A stretch of DNA of 64,000 nucleotides, taken from NCBI GenBank assembly GCA_014378195.1, contig JACMOC010000078.1, forward strand, positions 1 through 64,000, given 5' to 3'. The stretch comes from Oligoflexus sp. (GTDB lineage: Bacteria; Bdellovibrionota_B; Oligoflexia; Oligoflexales; Oligoflexaceae). The notes beneath the pieces are model-generated. The model was given only the letters and a program-made list of their open reading frames with translations, did not search any database and had not been told where the DNA came from. Position numbers and translations under genes: made by a program. This document shows positions 51,144 through 59,550 of this stretch, piece after piece. Within the stretch, counting starts at the first letter, position 1. Every line of letters starts with the position of its first letter.

Positions 51144-52415
51144 TTAACCCAAAGTACCGGCAAGACCGAAGATCGGCAGGTACATGGCGATTACGATAAA
51201 TCCGACCAAACCCCCAATAACTACAATCATCAACGGTTCGATCATGGCCATCATCGCCTTGATCGCGTTGTCGACTTCTTCATCGTAGATATCGGTTACC
51301 TTGCGTAGGGTCTCATCCAAGGTACCGGTGGATTCTCCCACCGAGACCATAGAGATCACCATTTTCGGGAAAAGTGTCCCTTCGCTCAGTGGATCAGCAA
51401 AGGTCGAACCTTTGGAAATTTCCTCGCGAACGTTGAGTACAAATTCTTCGATCTTATTGTTGCCTGATGATGCCGCGCAAATGCTAAGTGCTTCAAGAAT
51501 CGCAACACCTGAGCTCATCATGGTCGACATCGTGGAACAAAAACGCCCAACGGCGATTTTTGTCATAACGTCGCCAAGGATGGGGGCCTTAAGAATATAA
51601 GTATCGACGACAGTCTTGCCTTTAGGCGTTTTCCGCCACCAGTTGAAAGCGAAAAAAGTCGCGGCAGCACCGACAATGATGTTGATATACTGATTGACGA
51701 GAAAATTAGACAGGTCGATTACAAACGCTGTGATTCCCGGAAGCTCTTGCCCGCCTTCTTGGAACTGCTTGGCAAATGTCGGAACTACGAAGACGAGAAG
51801 CAAGGTCACAACGCCGACCGCAACAACCAAAATGATAATTGGATACGACATAGCGGACTTAACCTGAGACTTGATTTTAGCGGCTTTTTCGATATAAAGA
51901 ACGAGCTGCTTTAAAATCACATCGAGGCGACCGGATGCTTCGCCGGCTCTCGTCATGGCGACGTATAGTTGGTCAAATACGAGTGGGTAAGCTTCGAGGG
52001 CGTCGGTAAGAGTCGATCCGCCTTCGATCGCTTTATTGACCTTCGTAATAATGTCGACAAAGTCAGCTTTTCGCTGCTGCTCCCCGAGCATTTGCAGGGC
52101 TTGCAGCATGGGGATGCCGTTTTCAATCATAAGCGAAAACTGTTTGGTGAAAAGAGCCAGTTCGCGCGTTGTAGGCAGCTGGGATCCCAAACGAACGTTG
52201 ATCCGGCCTTGTTTATCTTTGTAAATAAAGTTGGTCAGGAAGTTGCCTTTGCCTGTCCCTGATCCGCTGCCATCGTCTTCCTGCGTTGTTAAGCGCATGA
52301 CTTTGAAGCCTTTATTGGCAAGGGCGGCCTTTGCAGCATTTTTGTCGGCTGAAACGATCTCACCGTTGGAGATTTTTCCGGTTCTGTTTTTGGCTCGATA
52401 CGCATACGTTGGCAT
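51144..52415 (-). CDS. pilC: type IV pilus inner-membrane platform protein PilC
   Basis: This 423-residue protein has the soluble N-terminal part (YAYRAKNRTGKISNGEI) and two GspF domains with three to four transmembrane segments. Characteristic stretches are TRELALFTKQFSLMIENGIPM, AGEASGRLDVIL and MIEPLMIVVIGGLVGFIVIAMY. The platform couples the ATPases PilB and PilT to pilin movement. It is the last gene of the pilBTC run. Confidence 0.94.
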   Translation of the reverse strand: MPTYAYRAKNRTGKISNGEIVSADKNAAKAALANKGFKVMRLTTQEDDGSGSGTGKGNFLTNFIYKDKQGRINVRLGSQLPTTRELALFTKQFSLMIENGIPMLQALQMLGEQQRKADFVDIITKVNKAIEGGSTLTDALEAYPLVFDQLYVAMTRAGEASGRLDVILKQLVLYIEKAAKIKSQVKSAMSYPIIILVVAVGVVTLLLVFVVPTFAKQFQEGGQELPGITAFVIDLSNFLVNQYINIIVGAAATFFAFNWWRKTPKGKTVVDTYILKAPILGDVMTKIAVGRFCSTMSTMMSSGVAILEALSICAASSGNNKIEEFVLNVREEISKGSTFADPLSEGTLFPKMVISMVSVGESTGTLDETLRKVTDIYDEEVDNAIKAMMAMIEPLMIVVIGGLVGFIVIAMYLPIFGLAGTLG

Positions 52416-52424
52416 AATTTAATC

Positions 52425-53519
52425 CTATCGCGCTTTACCGGTGGTGCCTCGGGCTTTAGCATCAACAAACATATCGAGTAACTCGTCCGGGTTCGGACTC
52501 TTTTGAATCGCGAGCTCTTTGTTGATGATGCGGCGCGAGACGAGTGTGTAGAGAGCCTGATTCATAGTCTGCATGCCGGTCCCGTTTTGTCCGGTCTGCA
52601 TCGCGGAATAGATCTGCTGGACCTTGCCCTCTTGAATCAAAGCTCTGACGGCGCTATTCAGCATAAGAATTTCCATCGCCATGATTCGACCGCCATCGAC
52701 CTTCGGCAAAAGCGTCTGTGAAAGGACGGCTTCCAAACTCATTGAGAGTTGGGTGCGGATCTGCGATTGCTGATGAGGCGGAAAAGAGTCGACGATACGG
52801 TTGATACTCGAGACAGCGCCGTTGGTGTGAAGGGTGCCGAACACCAAGTGACCGGTTTCAGCGATAGTCAACGCGGCGGAAATCGTTTCAGGGTCGCGCA
52901 TCTCACCGATGAGGATAACATCCGGATCCTGCCGCAAAACAGATTTCAAGGCTGCGGTGAAGGTCGTCGTATCTTCGCCCAGCTCTCTCTGGTTGATGAT
53001 GCAGTTTTTGTGAACATGCACGTATTCGATAGGATCTTCGATGGTCACGATATGATCGTAACGGGTTTCGTTCACATGGTTGACCATGGCAGCCAGAGTC
53101 GTTGACTTGCCAGAACCAGTCGGTCCGGTCACAAGGACCAAACCGCGCGGTAGTGCGGCCAGCTTTTTAAGAATGGGCGGGCTACCCAATTCGTCGAGGG
53201 TCAAGACACGGTGGGATACAACCCGAAAAGATCCCGACACGTGACCCTGTTGAAAGTAAATATTGGCACGAAAACGTGAGATTTGAGGGATTGAAAAGGA
53301 AAGATCAAGTTCTTTTTTCTGCTCGAAGATCTTCTTTTGCGCCTCTGTAAGGACGCTATAACACAGATCGAGCGTCTTTTGAGGAAGCATCGCCGGAAGA
53401 TTCAAAGGTACGATTTGACCGTCGACACGAATACGGGGTGGTGAGCCTGCCGTTATATGCAAGTCGCTACCACCTTGTTGAACCAGAGCCTTTAAGAGCT
53501 GTGGCATTGAATAATCCAT
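52425..53519 (-). CDS. pilT: type IV pilus retraction ATPase PilT
   Basis: This 364-residue ATPase starts with the PilT N-terminal domain (LLKALVQQGGSDLHITAGSPP) and has Walker A GPTGSGKST. It also has the Asp and His boxes (IEDPIEYVHVHKN, QREL, VILIGEMRDPET, GHLVFGTLHTNGA) and AVRALIQEGKVQQI, the counterpart of the AIRNLIREGK motif needed for retraction. It lies between pilB and pilC. Confidence 0.94.
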   Translation of the reverse strand: MDYSMPQLLKALVQQGGSDLHITAGSPPRIRVDGQIVPLNLPAMLPQKTLDLCYSVLTEAQKKIFEQKKELDLSFSIPQISRFRANIYFQQGHVSGSFRVVSHRVLTLDELGSPPILKKLAALPRGLVLVTGPTGSGKSTTLAAMVNHVNETRYDHIVTIEDPIEYVHVHKNCIINQRELGEDTTTFTAALKSVLRQDPDVILIGEMRDPETISAALTIAETGHLVFGTLHTNGAVSSINRIVDSFPPHQQSQIRTQLSMSLEAVLSQTLLPKVDGGRIMAMEILMLNSAVRALIQEGKVQQIYSAMQTGQNGTGMQTMNQALYTLVSRRIINKELAIQKSPNPDELLDMFVDAKARGTTGKAR

Positions 53520-53522
53520 TGA

Positions 53523-55241
53523 TTAGGCCGCCGTATGGTGATCGGTTTTTTCATCGTCCGCTGCGGTGTTTGCAACGACTTCTAAAGGATCGGTCTCGCC
53601 CTTAAGCATTTTCAAAAGAGCGTTTTGTCTTAGTGTTTTCATGCCGTTAGCAACGGCGATTTTTTTGAGAACCATCGCGGGCGCGCCCTTCATGATCGCT
53701 TCGCGCAGCTCATCGTTGATAACCATAACTTCGTGGATAGCTGTTCGGCCCTTGTACCCACTTTTATTGCAATAATCACAGCCGCGGCCACGATACGCCT
53801 GAGACTTCGAGGCGATTTCAGGTGAAACGCCTAAACTCACGAGGTGCTCGTATTTAATCGCCGGATCAACTTCCCGACACTTGAGGCATATACGCCGGGC
53901 AAGTCGCTGAGCGACGATGCATTGGAGGGCCGATATCAGGTTAAACGATTCTAGGCCCATGTTCTGCAAACGAACCACGGTATCAGCCGCACTGTTGGTG
54001 TGGAGGGTGGATAGAACCATGTGGCCTGTGAGCGCAGCTTTAATAGCAATTTCGCCTGTCTCACGGTCCCTGATCTCACCGACCATGACGATGTCCGGAT
54101 CCTGACGCAAGAAGGCTTTGAGAGCATCGGCGAAGGTCAGGCCGATGTCGGGTTTCACATGAACCTGATTCACGCCCTCCAGCGTAAATTCCACCGGATC
54201 CTCGGCTGTCATGATGTTATCGGAGACCTGGTTAAGGTCAGCTAGGGCCGAATAGAGTGTCGTTGTTTTGCCAGAACCAGTCGGGCCGGTAACCAAAACC
54301 ATTCCGTATGGTTTATGAATAGAGTCTTTAAAACGATCCAAATCAGATTGTTCAAACCCAAGCTTGGTCATGTCGACTTGCAAGCTCGATTTATCCAAAA
54401 TACGAAGAACGATTTTTTCGCCATGGACCGTGGGCAGAGTGTTGATACGGAAATCGATCGGTTTATTATCGATTGTGGCATTGATGTTGCCATCTTGAGG
54501 CAACCGTTTTTCCTCGATTTTCATACCGGCCATGACTTTGAACCGGGATGCCACAGCCGCTTTCATATGCGCCGGCGGACGCGCGATCTCCTGTAAAACA
54601 CCATCGATCCTGAGGCGGATACGCATATAACTTTCATAGGGCTCTACGTGTATATCTGAGGCCCCCATAGATAGACAGGCGCGCATCACCGTATCGATCA
54701 AGGCAGGTGCATCATCTCCCGCAGAGACATCGTCGATGACCAGGCGGTGTTCTTGAGGCCGGGTTTTGGAAACGACCGCCGTTGTTTTATTGAATTTGTT
54801 GATATCGATGCTTTGGGCCGATGGGTAATAGCGGCTCAAGGCGCTCGTGATCTTGTCTTCGCTCGACAGAACGGTTTTGAGCAAAAAGCCTGTTTTAAGC
54901 TGTAGGAGGTTGACGGTATTCAAATCGTGCGGATTTTCCACAGCGACGATGATGTTGTTACCCACGCGATCGATGGGGATAGCGCGGGCTTGTTTCGCCA
55001 AGGCTTCCGGAATGAGTTTGATGATCTCTGCGGGGATGTCCATCGCATCCAGATCGGCGATGCGAACGTGAAAACAATGGGCCCAAGCCGCAAGCAGCTT
55101 AGCGGGATCACCTAATTTGAGGCGTATCAATGCATGCACCAGAAGAATGCTTTTTTGCCGTGAAAAGGCTTCCGCCTCTTGCAACGCTTTCGCATCGATC
55201 TTGAGCTGATTGACAGCGATCTCTTGAAATTGCCTCAGCAT
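53523..55241 (-). CDS. pilB: type IV pilus assembly ATPase PilB
   Basis: This 572-residue extension ATPase has the N1 (MshEN) domain, the Walker A GPTGSGKTTT, AEDPVEFTLEGVNQV, FLRQDPDIVMVGEIRDRET and the zinc-binding tetracysteine (CLKC and CDYC). The length matches GspE/PilB. It ends 4 nt before pilT starts, showing one operon. Confidence 0.94.
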   Translation of the reverse strand: MLRQFQEIAVNQLKIDAKALQEAEAFSRQKSILLVHALIRLKLGDPAKLLAAWAHCFHVRIADLDAMDIPAEIIKLIPEALAKQARAIPIDRVGNNIIVAVENPHDLNTVNLLQLKTGFLLKTVLSSEDKITSALSRYYPSAQSIDINKFNKTTAVVSKTRPQEHRLVIDDVSAGDDAPALIDTVMRACLSMGASDIHVEPYESYMRIRLRIDGVLQEIARPPAHMKAAVASRFKVMAGMKIEEKRLPQDGNINATIDNKPIDFRINTLPTVHGEKIVLRILDKSSLQVDMTKLGFEQSDLDRFKDSIHKPYGMVLVTGPTGSGKTTTLYSALADLNQVSDNIMTAEDPVEFTLEGVNQVHVKPDIGLTFADALKAFLRQDPDIVMVGEIRDRETGEIAIKAALTGHMVLSTLHTNSAADTVVRLQNMGLESFNLISALQCIVAQRLARRICLKCREVDPAIKYEHLVSLGVSPEIASKSQAYRGRGCDYCNKSGYKGRTAIHEVMVINDELREAIMKGAPAMVLKKIAVANGMKTLRQNALLKMLKGETDPLEVVANTAADDEKTDHHTAA

Positions 55242-55299
55242 AACGCTCCCACCACCGTATCTTTTCGGTCAATGGGATTATCGGAAATTGTTGCGTTAG

Positions 55300-56061
55300 C
55301 TAAAGCATGGATGTTTGGAGGATGTTTTCCTGATAAACAACTTTCGGGTCAACGTGCTTTAATCTCGTATGCTTAAGCTGAAGGCGCGCCAGAGCAAAAA
55401 GTATTTGGTCTTTGCCAAAACGTTGGATTTTTTTCTCTTGTTTCAAGAGGCTTGCGATGATTTTGTGAGCACGAGGCGGATGGAAGATCAATCCTCGGCT
55501 CAGGTTCGTAAAAGCCCCGCGATGAAGCAATATGCCCTGGAATACGTCGTCTTTTGAAATGCCTTCGAAGACTTCGAGATCCTGACGATCAACCCGCAAT
55601 TTTTTTTCCGAAAAAAGATCTTTTAGCATCAAATGGTCAGGACGAATCTTCAGGATCTTGAACAGGGAATGCGTAAATCCTTCGATGTCCGAGGCTTCGG
55701 GCTTGGCCTCAAGATGTTCAAGAAAAGGAGTCGATCTCGAAAACGTATTGAGCGGACGTTCGAATATAAAATGATTGAGGAAGTAGTAGATGCGTTGATG
55801 ATAATTATCATCTTCCGCAAATATTTTGCCGCCGTGCTTAAAAAATTCTTCTTTGGCATCGATGATCGGCTTTGTCCCGTGTTTGGTGACAAATGCCTGG
55901 ATTAGATTTTCAACAAAACTATCCGTAGCAGTCTGCTGTTCGCCGCCGACAAAAACATCAATCGCAATATGACCAGTCGGCGTCGCCTTTTGAGGGGGAA
56001 GCAGAGGCGCATCGGTGGTGATACGGGAGTCAGCGATACCTAAGTTCTCACTAAGCACCAT
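55300..56061 (-). CDS. unknown protein upstream of pilB
   Basis: This 253-residue protein has no signal or transmembrane segment. It has conserved-looking stretches (YHQRIYYFLNHFIFERPL and LIFHPPRAHKIIASLL) and many His and Phe residues. I recognise no family. The ATG at 56061 follows AAAAGG and lies inside the 3' end of the upstream membrane-protein gene (22-nt overlap). It is 58 nt from pilB, so a pilus-related role is possible but unproven. Confidence 0.65.
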   Translation of the reverse strand: MVLSENLGIADSRITTDAPLLPPQKATPTGHIAIDVFVGGEQQTATDSFVENLIQAFVTKHGTKPIIDAKEEFFKHGGKIFAEDDNYHQRIYYFLNHFIFERPLNTFSRSTPFLEHLEAKPEASDIEGFTHSLFKILKIRPDHLMLKDLFSEKKLRVDRQDLEVFEGISKDDVFQGILLHRGAFTNLSRGLIFHPPRAHKIIASLLKQEKKIQRFGKDQILFALARLQLKHTRLKHVDPKVVYQENILQTSML

Positions 56062-56441
56062 TCGAAAACCTTTTCTCCGAATATAGGAAAATGAAAAGCC
56101 ACCGGTACCCAAATAGCGGTCGAACCAGGGCCACACACACCTTCGATCGATTTCTTTAAGGCTTGTGTATTGGAGACATGCGCACCTATGACAATATCAT
56201 CGAGCGGAATATAAACACCATAAGATAAATAGTGCGACTGGATTTGGCGCTGTTTCGTTAGACTTTCTTCTGCAGTTTCAGCGGTATTCCAAAAAGTGTC
56301 TTTTTGAAGGATGGCGTAACTGGCTCGAAACGCCGGATAGGCATCCCGCAAACTGACAATTATGGCCAGTCCCCAGGCGATAAGGACAAGCGCAGCAAAA
56401 ACCGCAGACGAGCGCCGACCATAATCTAGTAAATTTGACAT
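56040..56441 (-). CDS. single-pass membrane protein, unknown
   Basis: This 133-residue protein has one N-terminal transmembrane helix (SAVFAALVLIAWGLAIIVSL) and a periplasmic-type domain of about 100 residues with two Cys residues near the end. The pattern resembles small pilus-associated inner-membrane proteins (such as PilN/PilO) only in topology. It overlaps the next gene by 22 nt. Confidence 0.6.
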   Translation of the reverse strand: MSNLLDYGRRSSAVFAALVLIAWGLAIIVSLRDAYPAFRASYAILQKDTFWNTAETAEESLTKQRQIQSHYLSYGVYIPLDDIVIGAHVSNTQALKKSIEGVCGPGSTAIWVPVAFHFPIFGEKVFEWCLVRT

Positions 56442-56509
56442 GTTTTACCTAGGCATTGAATACTCTGATTTTACACTGCCGCGCCTAGGTTTAACACCTA
56501 CGCTCCCTA

Positions 56510-57100
56510 TTAAACTTTATCTTTTCTTTGGTCCCAAAGGACTTCCTCGACATTCAATTCATGGCTAAGGGCTCGGCTCGCCACAAAAAGCCAATCACTC
56601 AAACGATTCAGATATATTTGTGTTTCCACCCGAACGTCTGTTTCTTCCGCACGCAGCCTTATGACCTCGCGTTCTGCGCGTCGGCATACGGTCCGAGCAA
56701 GGTGTGCCGTCGAATTGCAAAGATGCCCACCAGGCAATACAAAGTTTGCAAGCGGAGGCAAAGTCTCGTTGCAGAGATCAATTTCTTGCTCAAGTACTTG
56801 AATGTCAGTTTGGGAAAGGAGCTTTTGTTTCGATTTTTCCAGTATGCGGGTAGGCGTCGCCAACTCACCGCCGAGATCAAACAATTCATTTTGAACGCGG
56901 CCGAGGCTTGAGAATAACCACAATGTTTCGAGCGTCACATCGGTGCGCATCGAATCGCGAAGCATTCCCACGCACGCATTTAATTCGTCGACTGTGCCGT
57001 AAGCTTCAATCCGCGATGCAGTTTTAGAAATATGATCGCCAGACGCAAGCATCGTGCCGCCCTGGTCTCCGGTCTTGGTGTATATTTTTGAAAGGCGCAT
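56510..57100 (-). CDS. PduO-type cob(I)alamin adenosyltransferase
   Basis: This enzyme makes adenosylcobalamin from cob(I)alamin and ATP. The 196-residue protein has IYTKTGDQGGTMLASG, YGTVDELNACVG, NFVLPGGHLCNSTAHLARTVCRRAER and YLNRLSDWLFVASRA, which are the PduO/MMAB signatures. Its product cofactor class fits with cobalamin use in the cell (QueG is cobalamin-dependent). It precedes the unknown membrane protein gene by 68 nt on the same strand. Confidence 0.93.
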   Translation of the reverse strand: MRLSKIYTKTGDQGGTMLASGDHISKTASRIEAYGTVDELNACVGMLRDSMRTDVTLETLWLFSSLGRVQNELFDLGGELATPTRILEKSKQKLLSQTDIQVLEQEIDLCNETLPPLANFVLPGGHLCNSTAHLARTVCRRAEREVIRLRAEETDVRVETQIYLNRLSDWLFVASRALSHELNVEEVLWDQRKDKV

Positions 57101-57245
57101 ACTCTATCCTTCAAAACATGAATAATCCACAAGGTCCCGGCGCAGTATCGCAGGCTCCTCGGTGTTTTGAAAGCAGGAAGGTGTAAGAAACGAAGGCCCA
57201 GGGCGCAGCAAGCTGACGCCCTTTACTTCAAGGGGTGACGCGATC

Positions 57246-57575
57246 TCAATCTTCGTCTTTGTAGACTTTATTGGTATCGGTACCAGCGTATTCTCTGTTG
57301 ACCTGATCACGCATCTTGTCCGACGGATGAAATGTCACAACGCGGCGAGCTGAGATTTCGATCTTCTCACCGGTATGTGGGTTTCTGCCTGGTCGTGAGC
57401 GTTTTTCTTTAACGGTCCACTTCCCGAAGCCAGAAATTTTCACATCTTTGCCATCTTCAAGACGGAGTTTGACCTCTTCAAGAATGATCTCGAGGATTTC
57501 TTTCGCTTCTTTTACAGGGAATCCAACTTTGTCGCGGATCATTTCTACCAAGATGTCCTTGGTTAAAGTAGCCAT
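57246..57575 (-). CDS. IHF alpha/HU-family DNA-binding protein
   Basis: This 109-residue protein has the HU/IHF start (LTKDILVEMIRDKVGFPVKE), ISGFGKWTVKEKRSRPGRNPHTG (the DNA-bending arm with the Pro) and ISARRVVTFHPSDKMRDQV. The long arm and NP residues resemble IHF alpha, with an acidic C-terminal tail of about 13 residues. The ATG follows a strong GGAGG. IHF beta is not nearby, so homodimer or HU-like use is possible. Confidence 0.88.
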   Translation of the reverse strand: MATLTKDILVEMIRDKVGFPVKEAKEILEIILEEVKLRLEDGKDVKISGFGKWTVKEKRSRPGRNPHTGEKIEISARRVVTFHPSDKMRDQVNREYAGTDTNKVYKDED

Positions 57576-57730
57576 TACGGCACCTCCAGACTGCTCGATG
57601 CTTAACTCTTGCCTCGATGAGTTCTTCCAGCCATCAATCTTATCAAGATTCCCATTCTTTCGGAAGTCATTGATACCAAAAATTTTTTTGGCCTCTCTCT
57701 GCGCTAGAGTCCCCCCTAACAGTATGCCAA

Positions 57731-57788
57731 GTGACCTAATCTATGTCACGAACTTCCTTTTATTGACTTGCTGCCTTCAAGCTATAAA
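57731..57788 (+). promoter_or_regulatory. inverted repeat and -10-like element upstream of the ABC gene
   Basis: GTGAC (57731-57735) and GTCAC (57745-57749) form an inverted repeat with a 9-nt spacer. TATAAA lies at 57783-57788, with a TTGACT 14 nt before it, which is too close for a standard -35. The repeat may be a repressor operator. The spacing is not that of CRP. Confidence 0.3.
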
Positions 57789-57841
57789 CTGCTGTCAGTG
57801 GATAGATTTGGACAAATAGACCGTTTTTGGGGAGTTGCCCA

Positions 57842-58762
57842 ATGATCGAAGTCGTTGGCTTACAGAAGAGCTTCGGGAACCAAGTTGCGTTAAGTGACAT
57901 CAGTTTCAAAGTGGCTAAAGGGCAGATCGTCGGCTTTCTCGGTGCCAATGGCGCCGGGAAGACGACGACGATGGATATCCTCTGCGGATGCATAGGAGCC
58001 GACGCCGGGACCGCTAAGATCGCTGGATTTGAGATCTCAGAGAACCCGATTGAAGTGAAAAGAAAGATTGGTTATTTGCCTGACGAACCGCCTTTGCATC
58101 GAGAAATGCAGGTCGGTGAGTTCTTGAGCTACGCTGGCAAACTTCATGGTCTTCGGGGCGACCGTCTCAACATCCGCGTGGCAGATTTGATTGAGCGCCT
58201 CGAGTTAGGCTCAAACAAAAACCGTCTGATCGGGCAACTGTCGAAAGGATTTCGCCAGAGAGTGGGTCTTGCGGGTGCGCTTATCCACGATCCTGAGGTG
58301 CTCATTCTCGATGAGCCAACGGAAGGTCTCGACCCTCATCAGATTCTCCAAATTCGGGAGATGATACGGGGCCTTAAGGGACAGCACACGATACTCTTTT
58401 CCTCGCATATTCTCTCCGAAGTCGAAAGCGTTTGCGACCAATTGATCATCGTCGACAAAGGGCGTGTTGTAGAACAAGGGACACATCAGGAGCTCATCAC
58501 GCGTATCGATGGAGCACGCGAGTTCCACGTCAAAGTTCGTCAAGGCGCCATGTCGTTAGCCAAAGAACTCGAAGAAACCCTGCCCAATCTCAGTCGCATC
58601 ACCGTGAGTGAAGAGGAGCAGTTGGTCAGTTTTCTGACGCGAGATGGCGATGATGTCTTGGATCAGGTTGCCCGCCGCGTTCTTGATGGAGGGTTTGGCC
58701 TCAAGGAATTAGGCGGAAAATCAAGGAAACTCGAAGACGTATTTTTTCAACTTACGCGCTAA
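57842..58762 (+). CDS. ABC transporter ATP-binding protein (GldA-like)
   Basis: This 306-residue ATPase has Walker A GANGAGKTTT, the Q-loop region, the signature LSKGFRQRVGLAGALIHDPE, Walker B VLILDEPTEGLDP and a C-terminal extension of about 80 residues. The latter and the downstream genes match GldA of the gliding-associated type or Gld-like ABC exporters. The ATG at 57842 follows GGGGAG. The permease follows 18 nt later. Confidence 0.9.
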   Translation: MIEVVGLQKSFGNQVALSDISFKVAKGQIVGFLGANGAGKTTTMDILCGCIGADAGTAKIAGFEISENPIEVKRKIGYLPDEPPLHREMQVGEFLSYAGKLHGLRGDRLNIRVADLIERLELGSNKNRLIGQLSKGFRQRVGLAGALIHDPEVLILDEPTEGLDPHQILQIREMIRGLKGQHTILFSSHILSEVESVCDQLIIVDKGRVVEQGTHQELITRIDGAREFHVKVRQGAMSLAKELEETLPNLSRITVSEEEQLVSFLTRDGDDVLDQVARRVLDGGFGLKELGGKSRKLEDVFFQLTR

Positions 58763-58780
58763 ACAAAGGAGTATTATACG

Positions 58781-59545
58781 ATGGGTGCGATTGCGACCAT
58801 TGCTAATAGAGATTTGAAGTCGTTTTTTGTATCGTTCAAAGGCTCAGTGACCTTTTGTTTCCTCTTGCTTTTGATGGGTATGTTTTTTCGCTCGTTCACC
58901 GCGACTTTCATCGATATCCAGGCCCAGACTTTGCAAATGGGCGGCGAAGCGCCAAAACTTTCCCAGCTCACGACGGCAATTTTTCAAAACCTCCATTTCA
59001 TTTTGCTCTTCATCGTTCCAGCCACAACGATGTCTTCATTTGCTGAGGAGAGCAAAACGCAGGTGGATCGGCTCTTGCAAACAGCGCCTGTTACCACACT
59101 CCAAATCGTCATGGGCAAATTCGTGGCCTCGGCCGGAGCACTTGGTTTGGTTTTGATCGCTTCGGCGGTCTATCCATTTTTCCTCTTTAAGTACGGTAAC
59201 CCCGAACTCGGTCCTATTTTTACATCGTATCTTGGGGTGTTTTTGCTGATGTGTGCTCAGGTCGCATTTGGACTGTGGGTTTCGTCTATGGTGAATCATC
59301 AGTTTCTAGCTTACCTGTTTACGTCGTTCGGCTTGTTTCTGCTCCTCATTCTCGCGTGGATCGCCCCCAATATCTCAGGAGCCGGGGGGGCGGAGGAGTT
59401 TGTAAAATATCTTGCAGCCACACCGCATCTTGACAATTTTTTTTCGGGCCTCATAACCGTGGCTGATCTCGGCTACTTCATCGCGTTTATCGGGTTGTTC
59501 CTATTTTTTACTAACGTTGCAGTTGATGCAAAACGCTGGAGGTAA
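58781..59545 (+). CDS. ABC-2 type permease (GldF-like)
   Basis: This 254-residue integral membrane protein has about six transmembrane segments, including LHFILLFIVPATTMSSFAEE, a conserved loop of ABC-2 permeases. It also has ESKTQVDRLLQTAPVTTLQIV. Its pairing with the ATPase and the GldG-like gene indicates a GldA-GldF-GldG complex. Confidence 0.88.
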   Translation: MGAIATIANRDLKSFFVSFKGSVTFCFLLLLMGMFFRSFTATFIDIQAQTLQMGGEAPKLSQLTTAIFQNLHFILLFIVPATTMSSFAEESKTQVDRLLQTAPVTTLQIVMGKFVASAGALGLVLIASAVYPFFLFKYGNPELGPIFTSYLGVFLLMCAQVAFGLWVSSMVNHQFLAYLFTSFGLFLLLILAWIAPNISGAGGAEEFVKYLAATPHLDNFFSGLITVADLGYFIAFIGLFLFFTNVAVDAKRWR

Positions 59546-59550
59546 TAGCG

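Noticed and set aside
57200..57222. Hairpin AGGGCG/CGCCCT downstream of the IHF-like gene as a terminator
   Set aside because: On the minus strand no T-run follows, so it is not convincing as a Rho-independent terminator.
57731..57749. CRP-type binding site
   Set aside because: The arms GTGA/TCAC are separated by more bases than the 6-nt spacer of CRP sites.
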